NCBI RefSeq assembly: GCF_029603165.1
Contig: NZ_JAQSVC010000001.1
Span: 496,001-560,000 of the forward strand
DNA: 64,000 nt
Direction of reading: 5' to 3'
DNA from: Galbibacter pacificus
Lineage (GTDB): Bacteria > Bacteroidota > Bacteroidia > Flavobacteriales > Flavobacteriaceae
The position numbers and the translations under genes were made by a program. The first letter of the stretch is position 1, and the number at the start of each line of letters is the position of its first letter. The notes below the pieces were generated by a model. That model had not been told where the DNA came from and did not search any database. It saw only the letters and a list, made by a program, of their open reading frames with translations. This document shows positions 17,232 to 26,898 of the stretch, piece after piece.

Positions 17232-20200
17232 ATGAAAAAACTACCTAATATAAGGGAAGAAATTCCCTTAGTTTTAAGTTATAGCTTAAAAATGAAACTT
17301 TCCGCCATACTGTTTTTCTTTATTCTCATCCAGGCAAACGCTAATTTAACTTATGGGCAGAAGGATAAAATATCATTACAGCTCGAACAAGTAAGCTTGG
17401 ATAAAGTACTGACCAGTATTGAAAATCAAACCGATTACCGGTTTATTTATAAAGACGATGAAATTAATTATTCCCATTTGGTATCGGTACATGCAGATAA
17501 GCTGCCCTTGAGAAAGGTGCTGCCTAGGCTTTTTAAGGGCATGCAGATCGATTTTTATATAATGGATAATCAAATAGTCTTAAAACCAAGAAAGCCTGCC
17601 GTTCATAAGGGTTCGCTGCTAAAGCAGGTTCAGGTTAACAATATGCAGCAGTCCGTTAAGGGCACCGTTGTCGATGAACAGGGACAGCCACTTCCCGGTG
17701 CAAGTATTATTGAAAAGGGTACCTCAAATGGGGTGGTGACCGATTTTGACGGAAATTATTCAATAACGGTATCGGGGCCAGCATCTATATTGGTATTTAG
17801 TTACGTGGGATTTGAAACCCGTGAAATGACCGTAGGAACTCAGACCACTATGGAAGTCTCCCTTTTGGCAAGTTCCCAAGGTCTTGAGGAGGTGGTTGTT
17901 GTAGGCTACGGGTCCGTTAGTAAGAGTGATTTAACGGGGGCGGTTTCAACTGTTGACTCTGAAACGATTAACGCCTTTCCTACAACCGATGTTCAACAGG
18001 CATTAAAGGGAAGATCGGCCGGTGTCAGAGTAGTACAGAATTCCGGACAGCCCGGCTCGGGAGTGCAGGTACAGGTACGCGGAGGAAATTCCTATTTAGG
18101 GAACAACAATCCTCTGTACGTAGTTGACGGGTTCCCGATTACCGGCGGGATTGATTTTTTGAACCCTACCGATATCGAGAGCATTAATATCCTAAAAGAC
18201 GCTTCTGCAACGGCTATTTATGGCTCCAGGGGCGCCAATGGCGTAGTGATGATTACCACCAAGGGTGGGAGCAAGGGACGACGGGGTAATATTAATGTTC
18301 AAAGTTATTACGGGATACAGACCGTTATTGATACCTATGAGCTGCTCAATAACAGGGAATTTGCCCAAGTTGCGAATGCGGCAGCGGCGAATGAAGGAAT
18401 CTCGGCGCCGTTCGACCTGAACAATTTACCAACCGTTGAAACGGATTGGCAAGATATAATTTTTAGGGAAGCGGCCATTCAGAGCCATACTATTACTTTT
18501 TCCGGAGGAAGTGAGTCGTCTTCCTATTCTGCCTCTGCAAATTATTTTGAAAACGAAGGTATCATCATAGGAACGGGACAGAAACGGGGATCGGCCAGGC
18601 TTACTTTAGATCAAAAAGTGAACGATTGGGCGCGCATAAATGCCAACACCGTGGTAACACGGTTACAAATCGACGATGCAAATGTCAACAACGGCAATAG
18701 CGGAAGCAATATTTGGTCTGCCGCATTACAGGCCCCGCCAATGGTGCCCCCTTATGATGAAGCAGGGGGCTATAGCCCTGTCGATAGCTATCCTTTTAGT
18801 CCTGTGTCCATAAACAACCCATTATTGTACAATGAGGTGAAAAATCAAGTACTTTCTTCTAAAATGTTGGCCAATATGGCATTGGAACTAAGTTTTAACG
18901 AAAACCTAAAATTAAAAATCCAAGGTGGTACCGAGCAGGAATTTAGGGAACGGAATTACTATTCGCCGTCCATTTTAGTGAAAACGTCCCCTCAGGGTAA
19001 TGCCGCTACCGATATTACCAGAGATGTATCTTACCTAAATGAAAATATACTTTCTTATGATAAAAATATAGGTGAAGACGATAAATTGTCAGCAATTGCA
19101 GGTTTTACCTATCAAACTTTTAAAAGGAGGTATAACCGTTCAAGTGCCACGGGTTTTCCAAACGATATTTTAGAAAATAATGCATTGGGAGGAGCAGAAA
19201 ACACCAATCCTAATGAGTCTTCTGTGACGGATTGGAAATTACTTTCATGGTTGGGGCGTATAAATTATAACCTGGATAATAAATACCTTTTTACGGCCAG
19301 TATCCGTGCCGATGGTTCTTCCCGATTTGGAGAAAATAATAAATGGGGGGTATTCTCTTCCGGGGCCTTTGCATGGCGGCTCAGTAATGAAAATTTCCTT
19401 AAGGATTGGGAAAGCCTTTCTGATATGAAATTGAGAATAGGGTATGGGCAAACCGGGAGTACTGCAATCAATTCTTACCAGTCTTTAAACACCCTTGGGC
19501 AGGTAAGGGCTACCTTTGGGAAATCCGATGCTATTGGTTATGCCAGTGTTTCGGCACCAAATCCGAACTTAAAATGGGAGACAACGACACAATTGGGAAT
19601 AGGTTTGGATATGGCCTTTTTAAACAATAAATACAGATTTACGGTAGATTATTATAAAAAGAACACCAAAAACTTACTCGCCATTATCCCATTGCCCGGT
19701 TCTACTGGTTTCACCTCTCAGATTACCAATCTGGGGGAAATACAGAACACCGGGATGGAGTTTAGCCTCGGGGCCATTTTTGGGAAAAATGATTTTACCT
19801 GGGACGTTTCCGGGCAATTGTCTTATAACCGGAACGAAGTTATTACCATTGGCCAGGATATTTTGGGGGCGCCTTTGGACATTCCCTTTAGTTCTTCGGT
19901 AAATATCGCCAGGGAGGGAGAACCCTTGGGGATGTTTTATGGATTTCTTGAGGATGGATACGACGATCAGGGAGTCATTAAATACAAAGACTTAAATGAA
20001 GATGGCGTTATCAATAACGACGACCAGACTATTTTGGGAAATCCATATCCCGATTTTGTATTTGGGCTGAACAGTACATTGGCTTATAAAGATGTTAGTT
20101 TAAATATATTCCTTGAAGGATCGCAAGGGAACGAATTGTTCTGGGCAACCGGGGGCTATATAGCCAATTCATTTAGCACCGGCGGTAACCAACTGGTAGA

Positions 20201-20549
20201 TGTATATAAGGATTATTGGACACCCGATAATACCGATGCTGCTTATCCGGCCCCCAGTGAAAATAGGTCCCAATTGCGTACATCGGACCGTTTTGTGGAG
20301 GATGCTTCATATATCAGGCTTAAAAATGTGAAATTGGCATATGATTTACCAGTGGATAAATTGGATGTTGGCATTTCGGCCTTGCAATTATATATCAGTG
20401 GACAAAACCTATTCACCATTTCAGATTTTCCGGGCCTGGACCCTGATGTTAATACGCGGGCTTCCACCGGGGACCTAAGAATAGGGATTGCACAAACGCC
20501 CTATCCGAATGCCAAGACTTTTACCTTGGGATTAAATATCAAACTATAA
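17232..20549 (+). CDS. SusC-type TonB-dependent receptor with N-terminal STN signalling domain
   Basis: A 1105-residue outer-membrane importer that also signals to FecR. Order: signal peptide (about 1-43), STN domain (about 48-118: ISLQLEQVSLDKVLTSIENQ ... KPRK), carboxypeptidase-like domain (about 140-215: VKGTVVDEQGQPLPGASIIE), TonB-box-like EEVVVVGYGSVSKSDLTG, plug (VQVQVRGG, PLYVVDG, ILKDASATAIYGSRGANGVVMITTK), then a 22-strand-type barrel with DLNEDGVINNDD. STN plus upstream sigma/anti-sigma indicates substrate-triggered induction. SusD follows after 23 bp. The ATG at 17232 was kept; a second Met at 17292 would shorten the signal region. Confidence 0.95.
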   Translation: MKKLPNIREEIPLVLSYSLKMKLSAILFFFILIQANANLTYGQKDKISLQLEQVSLDKVLTSIENQTDYRFIYKDDEINYSHLVSVHADKLPLRKVLPRLFKGMQIDFYIMDNQIVLKPRKPAVHKGSLLKQVQVNNMQQSVKGTVVDEQGQPLPGASIIEKGTSNGVVTDFDGNYSITVSGPASILVFSYVGFETREMTVGTQTTMEVSLLASSQGLEEVVVVGYGSVSKSDLTGAVSTVDSETINAFPTTDVQQALKGRSAGVRVVQNSGQPGSGVQVQVRGGNSYLGNNNPLYVVDGFPITGGIDFLNPTDIESINILKDASATAIYGSRGANGVVMITTKGGSKGRRGNINVQSYYGIQTVIDTYELLNNREFAQVANAAAANEGISAPFDLNNLPTVETDWQDIIFREAAIQSHTITFSGGSESSSYSASANYFENEGIIIGTGQKRGSARLTLDQKVNDWARINANTVVTRLQIDDANVNNGNSGSNIWSAALQAPPMVPPYDEAGGYSPVDSYPFSPVSINNPLLYNEVKNQVLSSKMLANMALELSFNENLKLKIQGGTEQEFRERNYYSPSILVKTSPQGNAATDITRDVSYLNENILSYDKNIGEDDKLSAIAGFTYQTFKRRYNRSSATGFPNDILENNALGGAENTNPNESSVTDWKLLSWLGRINYNLDNKYLFTASIRADGSSRFGENNKWGVFSSGAFAWRLSNENFLKDWESLSDMKLRIGYGQTGSTAINSYQSLNTLGQVRATFGKSDAIGYASVSAPNPNLKWETTTQLGIGLDMAFLNNKYRFTVDYYKKNTKNLLAIIPLPGSTGFTSQITNLGEIQNTGMEFSLGAIFGKNDFTWDVSGQLSYNRNEVITIGQDILGAPLDIPFSSSVNIAREGEPLGMFYGFLEDGYDDQGVIKYKDLNEDGVINNDDQTILGNPYPDFVFGLNSTLAYKDVSLNIFLEGSQGNELFWATGGYIANSFSTGGNQLVDVYKDYWTPDNTDAAYPAPSENRSQLRTSDRFVEDASYIRLKNVKLAYDLPVDKLDVGISALQLYISGQNLFTISDFPGLDPDVNTRASTGDLRIGIAQTPYPNAKTFTLGLNIKL

Positions 20550-20572
20550 CAAAATATATAAACAACGAAGAC

Positions 20573-22051
20573 ATGAAAAAACTATTCATACTTCTGATCA
20601 TTGCAACGGTCAGCAGATCGCTTGTTCAGTGCGAAGGGGCATTGGAGGAATCTCCCGAGAGCCTTCTTGTCAAAGAAAATTTTTATCAAAACGAAGCAGA
20701 TGCTTTTGCCGCTTTAACGGCCGTTTACGGTACTTTTAGTTCAGCCGGGGATTATCCTACCATCTATTATATGGCTCTTCTGGAGAACAGGGCGGATTAT
20801 TCTAATGGAAGGGGGAGCCAGGCCGGGATCAGTAAATACGACGTTCCTTTGGACAATACGACCCAAAGCAGGGTCTTTAATGCCTATAACGACCTGTATT
20901 TAGGGATTAACCGGGCCAATGCAGTTATCGGTAATTTACCGGGTATCGAAGCTATGAGTGCCCCTGTAAAAGCACAATATATTGCTGAAGCCAAGTTCCT
21001 AAGGGCTTTTTTTTACATGAACCTTGTTAAGTACTGGGGGGGAGTGCCCATTCGTTTGGAGGAATTTACCTCACTGGATCAAATAGCCGCCCCAAGGGCT
21101 TCTGCACAGGAAATATGGGACTTGGTAATTAATGATTTAACGGAAGCGCTTCCGGATTTGGCGGATTCATTTCCCGAATCAGAGAGCGGGCGTGCTACGG
21201 TATGGGCGGCAAAGGCAGCTTTGGCCGATGCCTATTTAAATACTGAAGATTGGGCCAATGCGAAGGAAATGGCCAATGATATTATAGATAACGGTCCATA
21301 CACACTGGTAGAGGTAGGACAGGCCAACGATTTTATGAAAATCTATGGCCCCGATGTCGTAACGCATGCCGAAGATATTTTCTCGGCACACCAAACAGCC
21401 ACTAACGGAAATGCCATAGCCTTATATATTCACAGGGCCAATACCGGGTATTCGGTCGGGGGTTATCATGCATGGCTTCCCGCTGAAAATTCAGTAATCG
21501 GTACCAGTTGGGATACGGCCGATCTGAGGCGTCAATTTAGTATCTATACCGAATATACCGATGTAAATGGGGTTGTACAGCCTCTTCCGGATGACTCCCC
21601 GATGCTTTTTAATAAATATAGGGATCCTGGTGCTACCAATGGTTTTCAGGGGAGGAATAATGTGCCTTTTTACCGTTTGGCGGAAATGTACCTCATTTAT
21701 GCGGAGGCATCTAGCGAAGAAGCCGGAGGGCCCGATGCTCTGGCCACCGAACGGTTGAATATTGTACGGAGAAGGGGATATGGGTTGCCGCTCAATAGTC
21801 CGTCCGCTGAGGATTATCCTGAGGGGATGAGCGCTACTGCTTTCAAGGATGTGGTCTTAAAAGAGCGGGCTTATGAATTAAATTTGGAAATGAAGCGTTG
21901 GAACGATCTCTTGAGGACCGGGAGGGCACAACAGGCAATTGAAGCAACGGGAAAGGCATGGAACGATACAAGCTTGTTGTTCCCATTGCCCGTGGATGAA
22001 ATTAATAACAATCCCGCATTAAGTCCCAGTGATCAAAATCCGGGGTATTGA
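20573..22051 (+). CDS. SusD/RagB family lipoprotein
   Basis: A 492-residue partner of the upstream SusC. Lipoprotein signal with Cys20 (SLVQC) followed by E-G-A. TPR-like body including AEAKFLRAFFYMNLVKYWGGVPI and AKAALADAYLNTEDWANAKEMA; C-terminal AEMYLIYAEASSEEAGG, ERAYELNLEMKRWNDLLRTGRA and the closing LFPLPVDEIN...NPGY. Normal length, no anomalies. The sulfatase gene begins 65 bp on. Confidence 0.95.
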   Translation: MKKLFILLIIATVSRSLVQCEGALEESPESLLVKENFYQNEADAFAALTAVYGTFSSAGDYPTIYYMALLENRADYSNGRGSQAGISKYDVPLDNTTQSRVFNAYNDLYLGINRANAVIGNLPGIEAMSAPVKAQYIAEAKFLRAFFYMNLVKYWGGVPIRLEEFTSLDQIAAPRASAQEIWDLVINDLTEALPDLADSFPESESGRATVWAAKAALADAYLNTEDWANAKEMANDIIDNGPYTLVEVGQANDFMKIYGPDVVTHAEDIFSAHQTATNGNAIALYIHRANTGYSVGGYHAWLPAENSVIGTSWDTADLRRQFSIYTEYTDVNGVVQPLPDDSPMLFNKYRDPGATNGFQGRNNVPFYRLAEMYLIYAEASSEEAGGPDALATERLNIVRRRGYGLPLNSPSAEDYPEGMSATAFKDVVLKERAYELNLEMKRWNDLLRTGRAQQAIEATGKAWNDTSLLFPLPVDEINNNPALSPSDQNPGY

Positions 22052-22116
22052 GTTATATTATGTAATAGGGGGAATTGAATAATTTTTATTTGATCCCCTT
22101 TTAAAAGGATTTAATA

Positions 22117-23718
22117 ATGAAAACATTATATCGAAAAAGGGAAAATACCTGCTCATGGAATTTTCTGTTAAAACAGATGTCCCTATATATTGGGTTTTAT
22201 TTTATGTTGGGATGTACGGGCATTCCTGACGAAAAGTCCATCGAATCGGATATCAGCTCAAAACCAAATGTATTGATAATATTGGCAGATGATTTGGGAT
22301 ATGGAGACTTAGGGGCCTATAATGAACAATCTTTGGTACCTACACCAAATTTGGATACCTTGGCCTTACAAGGTGTTAAGTTTGTCAATGCCTATTGTCC
22401 CATAGCTGTTTGTTCTCCTAGTCGTTATGCCCTGATGACCGGTACTTACCCATGGAGGAGCTGGAATGTTTCCGGGGTCATGCGCAATTATGAGCGGTCC
22501 ATGATGGCACCAGGACAGTTAACCCTGCCGGCCATGTTTAAGGCCTCGGGATATACCACTGCCGGTTTTGGTAAATGGCACCTAGGGGCTTCTTTTCCCA
22601 CAACCGACGGAAAAAAACCAATAGGACATGGTAAATTTTACGACCCGGATAATGGCGCTAATATTGATTTAACGGGCGCTGTCCATGACGGGCCTATAGA
22701 TCATGGTTTTGAGCAATGGTTGGGCTTTAGTTGTGCCAGTGAATGCTGGGTTTTGAAAGATAAAACCATTATAGGTGCTATGCAGCACGATTATTATACG
22801 GTAGAAAAGCATCCACAAGCAGGAAAAATAAAACAAATTCCCATGGATAGTTATCTTCCCATGATTACAAAGGCCTCACAAAACTTTCTAAAAGAAAAAG
22901 CTTCCAAAAAGGGAAAGCCGTTTTTTTTGTATTACGCGCCCTATGTTCCCCATGTTCCTTTAGCTGTTAGTAAGTCTTTTTTAGGAAGAACCCCGGCCGG
23001 GGCATATGGGGACTATGTTCATGAACTTGATTTCTATATTGGCGAATTGCTCCATACATTGGACAGTTTGAAATTGTCTGATAACACTGTCGTACTCTTT
23101 GCCAGTGACAACGGTTCGGCATTTAGAACTACCTATCAAGGGATGAACGCCTCAAATGCAGCCAATAAACTGCCAGGGCATTTTCGTGACACCATGGGCA
23201 TTTATAAGGCACCTGCCAGTTCTTCTTTATCAGAAAAAGTACATAGCCCTAATGGGGCGCTTCGCGGTATTAAGAGCACAGCCTGGGAAGGTGGCGTAAG
23301 AAGCCCTTTAATTGTACGTTGGCCGGGGCATTTCCCTAAAGGGCTAACAACAGCAGCGCTTTTTGGCATGAACGATGTTATGGCAACCCTAGCACCGCTT
23401 ACTGGATATATATTAAAAGGGGGCGTAACTACAGATGGAATGAACTTATTGCCTGTGTTTTACGGGAAAGGAACAAAGAGTCGTAAATCCATAGTAGTTC
23501 AATCGGGAAACAATATTTATGGGTTGCGTAATGAAAAATGGAAATATATTGAAATGCCATTAAAAGAAGGAGGGACTTATGATGAATTGTACAACCTCGA
23601 AGAAGATCCTTCTGAAAATCATAACCTGGCAACTGTATATCCCGAACGGTTAGAGCAGATGAAAAAAGAGTTAGAGCAAATATTACAGGGGCAATCCACA
23701 ACTGTAAAAACAAATTGA
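22117..23718 (+). CDS. Exported S1-family sulfatase (Cys-type)
   Basis: A 533-residue arylsulfatase-fold enzyme removing sulfate esters from glycans. A lipoprotein-like Cys33 (MLGC) ends the N-terminal hydrophobic stretch. Catalytic features: N-terminal metal DD in NVLIILADDLGYGDLG, formylglycine Cys99 in C-S-P-S-R followed by YALMTG, FGKWHLG, and FASDNGS for the second metal site. FGly formation needs a maturase not encoded here. Extra segments near 155-180 and 330-375 may shape substrate choice. Sulfate position and sugar cannot be told from sequence. Part of the sigma-controlled locus. Confidence 0.93.
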   Translation: MKTLYRKRENTCSWNFLLKQMSLYIGFYFMLGCTGIPDEKSIESDISSKPNVLIILADDLGYGDLGAYNEQSLVPTPNLDTLALQGVKFVNAYCPIAVCSPSRYALMTGTYPWRSWNVSGVMRNYERSMMAPGQLTLPAMFKASGYTTAGFGKWHLGASFPTTDGKKPIGHGKFYDPDNGANIDLTGAVHDGPIDHGFEQWLGFSCASECWVLKDKTIIGAMQHDYYTVEKHPQAGKIKQIPMDSYLPMITKASQNFLKEKASKKGKPFFLYYAPYVPHVPLAVSKSFLGRTPAGAYGDYVHELDFYIGELLHTLDSLKLSDNTVVLFASDNGSAFRTTYQGMNASNAANKLPGHFRDTMGIYKAPASSSLSEKVHSPNGALRGIKSTAWEGGVRSPLIVRWPGHFPKGLTTAALFGMNDVMATLAPLTGYILKGGVTTDGMNLLPVFYGKGTKSRKSIVVQSGNNIYGLRNEKWKYIEMPLKEGGTYDELYNLEEDPSENHNLATVYPERLEQMKKELEQILQGQSTTVKTN

Positions 23719-23752
23719 AAATCTAGTATAGGATAACTGAAAAAAATAAAAT

Positions 23753-25435
23753 ATGAACACAAAAAAGTACATAAGAGTATTGGCAATATTTTTACTGGTA
23801 ACTACCAGTTGTAGGTCGAAACAAATGGAAGACAAAACAGGAATTGGGTCCCCACAAACAGCCGATGTTATTGTTTACGGCGGGACCTCTGCGGCTATTA
23901 CAACCGCAGTCCAAGTAAAGAAAATGGGAAAATCGGTCATAGTGATCTCGCCCGATAAACATCTGGGCGGATTGTCTTCTTCCGGATTGGGCTATACAGA
24001 TACCGGAAATAAAGAAGTTATAGGTGGGCTCTCAAGGGAGTTTTACCAGCGCATATATAATTACTATGCAAAAGATAGCGCATGGAAATGGCAGACCAGG
24101 AAGGATTATGGAAATGTAGGACAGGGAACACCGGCCATTGACGGTGCCAATAGGACTATGTGGATATTTGAGCCTCATGTGGCCGAGCAGGTATTTGAAG
24201 ATTTTGTTTCAGAGTACAATATCCCGGTTGTTCGCGATGCTTATTTAAATAGGGAAAGTGGTATTGTTATAAAAGACGGGAACATTCAAAGTATTACGAC
24301 TACAGATGGTCAAAGATATTCAGGGACTGTTTTTATCGATGCTACCTATGAAGGCGATCTTATGGCATTGGCAGGAATACCTTACACTGTGGGAAGGGAA
24401 TCCAATACAACCTATGGGGAACGATGGAACGGGGTACAAACCAATGTTTTTCAGCACCCCCATAATTTTGGGGATCTGCATGTCAGCCCATATAAGGTGC
24501 CGGGAGATCCCAATAGCGGTTTGGTAATGGGGGTCTCGAAAGAAGGGCCCGGAAATTACGGGGAGGCCGATGACAAAGTACAGGCATATAATTTTAGAAT
24601 GTGCCTTACGCAATTGGACGAAAACAAGGTTCCTTTTAAAAAACCTGCCAATTATAATCCAGAACGCTATGAACTTTTGGCAAGGGTGTATGCAAAAGGC
24701 TGGGATCAGACCTTTCAAAAATTTGACCCAATACCGAATTTAAAAACCGACACCAATAATCACGGTCCTTTCAATACCGATTATATCGGGATGAGCTATG
24801 ATTATCCGGAAGCGGGTTATAAGCGTCGTAAGGAAATTGTAAAGGAGCATCGGGAATACCAACAGGGGCTTATGTATTTTATAGCTACAGATCCCCGTAT
24901 TCCGGGGAAAGTCCGAGAAGAATTTAAAAAATGGGGATATGCAAAGGATGAATTTCAGGACAATGGAAATTGGCCCTATCAGATATATGTAAGGGAGGCC
25001 CGTAGGATGTTAGGGCAGTTCGTAATGACAGAGAACGAGATCTTGGGTAAAAAGAAAGTTGAAAAATCTATCGGTATGGGGTCTTATACAATGGATTCTC
25101 ATAATGTACAACGGTACATTACCAAAGATGGGTTTGTGCAAAATGAAGGGGATATCGGTGTGCATCCCCACGAACCCTATAAAATTGATCTGGGTACCAT
25201 ACTCCCCAAGAAAGGTGCATGCACTAATTTGATTGTGCCGGTAGCGGTGTCGAGCTCTCATATCGCCTTTGGTTCTATCCGTATGGAACCGGTATTTATG
25301 ATCCTAGGGCAAAGTGCAGCAACACTAGCGGTGATGGCTATTGAAACAAGCAAAGCTGTTCAGGATATAGCCTACGCAGATTTGAAAGCACAGTTGCTCA
25401 AAGATGGGCAACGCCTCGAGTTGGAAAAACATTAA
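23753..25435 (+). CDS. Lipoprotein FAD-dependent oxidoreductase
   Basis: A 560-residue flavoprotein of the FAD_oxidored type (pfam12831-like). Lipoprotein signal with Cys20 (VTTSC). FAD-binding: DVIVYGGTSAAITTAVQVKK (GGTSAA at 43-48), LGGLSSSGLGYTDTGN, a second contact FIDATYEGDLMALAGI, and the C-terminal LIVPVAVSSSHIAFGSIRMEPVFMILGQSAATLA. Members occur in many polysaccharide loci; the reaction is undefined, probably sugar oxidation in the periplasm. Starts 34 bp after the sulfatase and is separated from cstA by 8 bp. Confidence 0.88.
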   Translation: MNTKKYIRVLAIFLLVTTSCRSKQMEDKTGIGSPQTADVIVYGGTSAAITTAVQVKKMGKSVIVISPDKHLGGLSSSGLGYTDTGNKEVIGGLSREFYQRIYNYYAKDSAWKWQTRKDYGNVGQGTPAIDGANRTMWIFEPHVAEQVFEDFVSEYNIPVVRDAYLNRESGIVIKDGNIQSITTTDGQRYSGTVFIDATYEGDLMALAGIPYTVGRESNTTYGERWNGVQTNVFQHPHNFGDLHVSPYKVPGDPNSGLVMGVSKEGPGNYGEADDKVQAYNFRMCLTQLDENKVPFKKPANYNPERYELLARVYAKGWDQTFQKFDPIPNLKTDTNNHGPFNTDYIGMSYDYPEAGYKRRKEIVKEHREYQQGLMYFIATDPRIPGKVREEFKKWGYAKDEFQDNGNWPYQIYVREARRMLGQFVMTENEILGKKKVEKSIGMGSYTMDSHNVQRYITKDGFVQNEGDIGVHPHEPYKIDLGTILPKKGACTNLIVPVAVSSSHIAFGSIRMEPVFMILGQSAATLAVMAIETSKAVQDIAYADLKAQLLKDGQRLELEKH

Positions 25436-25443
25436 AACAGGCT

Positions 25444-26898
25444 ATGATTTCATTTTTGATATCCATCGCGGCATTAATCCTAGGTTATTTTTTATATGCC
25501 ACTTTTTTGGAAAAAGTGTTCGGCATCGATAGGAACCGGACCACGCCGGCTTACCATTTAAAAGACGGCGTGGATTTCATTCCCCTCCCTACTTGGAAGA
25601 TTTTTATGATACAGTTTCTTAATATTGCAGGGCTTGGGCCTATTTTTGGCGCTATTGCAGGTGCCATGTTTGGACCATCGGCCTTCTTGTGGATTGTACT
25701 GGGGAGTATTTTTGCAGGCGCGGCTCATGATTATTTCTCCGGGATGCTGTCCGTTAGGCATAATGGATTGAGCATTAGTGAGATTTCCGGAATTTATTTA
25801 GGTTCTTGGTCCAAACATTTAATGCGGTTCTTTACCATCATCCTTTTATTATTTGTAGGGACTGTTTTTATGATGGGGCCTGCTAAAATTATCGATGGAA
25901 TGAGTAGCCATATCCTGAATTTCTGGATATGGGTGTTTATTATTCTCTGTTATTATTTTTTCTCTACATTGTTGCCGATAGATAAGCTTATCAGTAAGTT
26001 ATATCCAATATTTGGTATTGCGATGTTTGTAATGACCATTGGCTTGATCTTGGTGCTCCTTACCGGAGAGTACCATGTTCCCGAAATTAAATGGGGAAAT
26101 TTGCACAATATGACAAGTTATCCGGAACAAACCCCAATGTTTCCGATATTATTTGTAACAATTGCCTGCGGTGCGATTTCAGGTTTCCATGCCACCCAAT
26201 CCCCTTTAATGGCCCGTTGTATCAAAAGCGAGAGAAATGGAAAATTTGTTTTCTCTGGTGCAATGATTACCGAAGGTGTCGTTGCCTTGGTTTGGGCGGC
26301 CGTATCGATGGCTTATTTTGGCGATGTTAGAGGATTGAACATAGCTATGGAAACCCATGGCCACAATACTGCTTGGGCGGCTAATGAAATTTCCTTGAAT
26401 ATGTTGGGGGGAATTGGCGGGGTATTGGCACTAATAGGTATCGTAGCTGCCCCCATTACCTCTGGTGATACAGCCTTTAGGTCCTGTAGGTTGATTCTGG
26501 CAGATATTTTTAAGTTGGATCAAAAGAAAGTCAGTAAAAGACTTTATATAAGCATTCCTTTATTTATAACGGCTTTTGTGCTTACCCAAATAGAATTCGA
26601 TATACTATGGCGTTATTTTGCATGGAGTAACCAAACATTGGCGGTGGTGGTACTTTGGACCATTACGGCCTACCTTATCAGGGAACAGAAATTGGCTTGG
26701 GTGACCTATGTCCCTGCCGTTTTTATGACCATGGTCAGTGCCACATATATCTTAATAGCCCCTGAAGGTTTTGAGTTGCCCAATATCTATGCCTATATAG
26801 GTGGAGCCTTTTTAACGTTGTTGGTTATACTGTTGTTTCAAAATTATGTCAACAACAAACAGGGAAATATTTTAAAAGCCATAAACATATGGAAATAA
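25444..26898 (+). CDS. CstA-family (carbon starvation) transporter
   Basis: A 484-residue polytopic inner-membrane protein of the CstA family, known for pyruvate or peptide uptake. Typical pieces: ILGYFLYATFLEKVFGID, PLPTWKIFMIQFLNIAGLGPIFGAIAGAMFGPSAFLWIVLGSIFAGAAHDYFSG, GAISGFHATQSPLMARC, and GIVAAPITSGDTAFRSCRLILAD. Shorter than E. coli CstA (about 700), as common in Bacteroidota. In this operon it could import the product of the neighbouring enzymes; that is inference. The stop overlaps the next start (TAATG). Confidence 0.9.
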   Translation: MISFLISIAALILGYFLYATFLEKVFGIDRNRTTPAYHLKDGVDFIPLPTWKIFMIQFLNIAGLGPIFGAIAGAMFGPSAFLWIVLGSIFAGAAHDYFSGMLSVRHNGLSISEISGIYLGSWSKHLMRFFTIILLLFVGTVFMMGPAKIIDGMSSHILNFWIWVFIILCYYFFSTLLPIDKLISKLYPIFGIAMFVMTIGLILVLLTGEYHVPEIKWGNLHNMTSYPEQTPMFPILFVTIACGAISGFHATQSPLMARCIKSERNGKFVFSGAMITEGVVALVWAAVSMAYFGDVRGLNIAMETHGHNTAWAANEISLNMLGGIGGVLALIGIVAAPITSGDTAFRSCRLILADIFKLDQKKVSKRLYISIPLFITAFVLTQIEFDILWRYFAWSNQTLAVVVLWTITAYLIREQKLAWVTYVPAVFMTMVSATYILIAPEGFELPNIYAYIGGAFLTLLVILLFQNYVNNKQGNILKAINIWK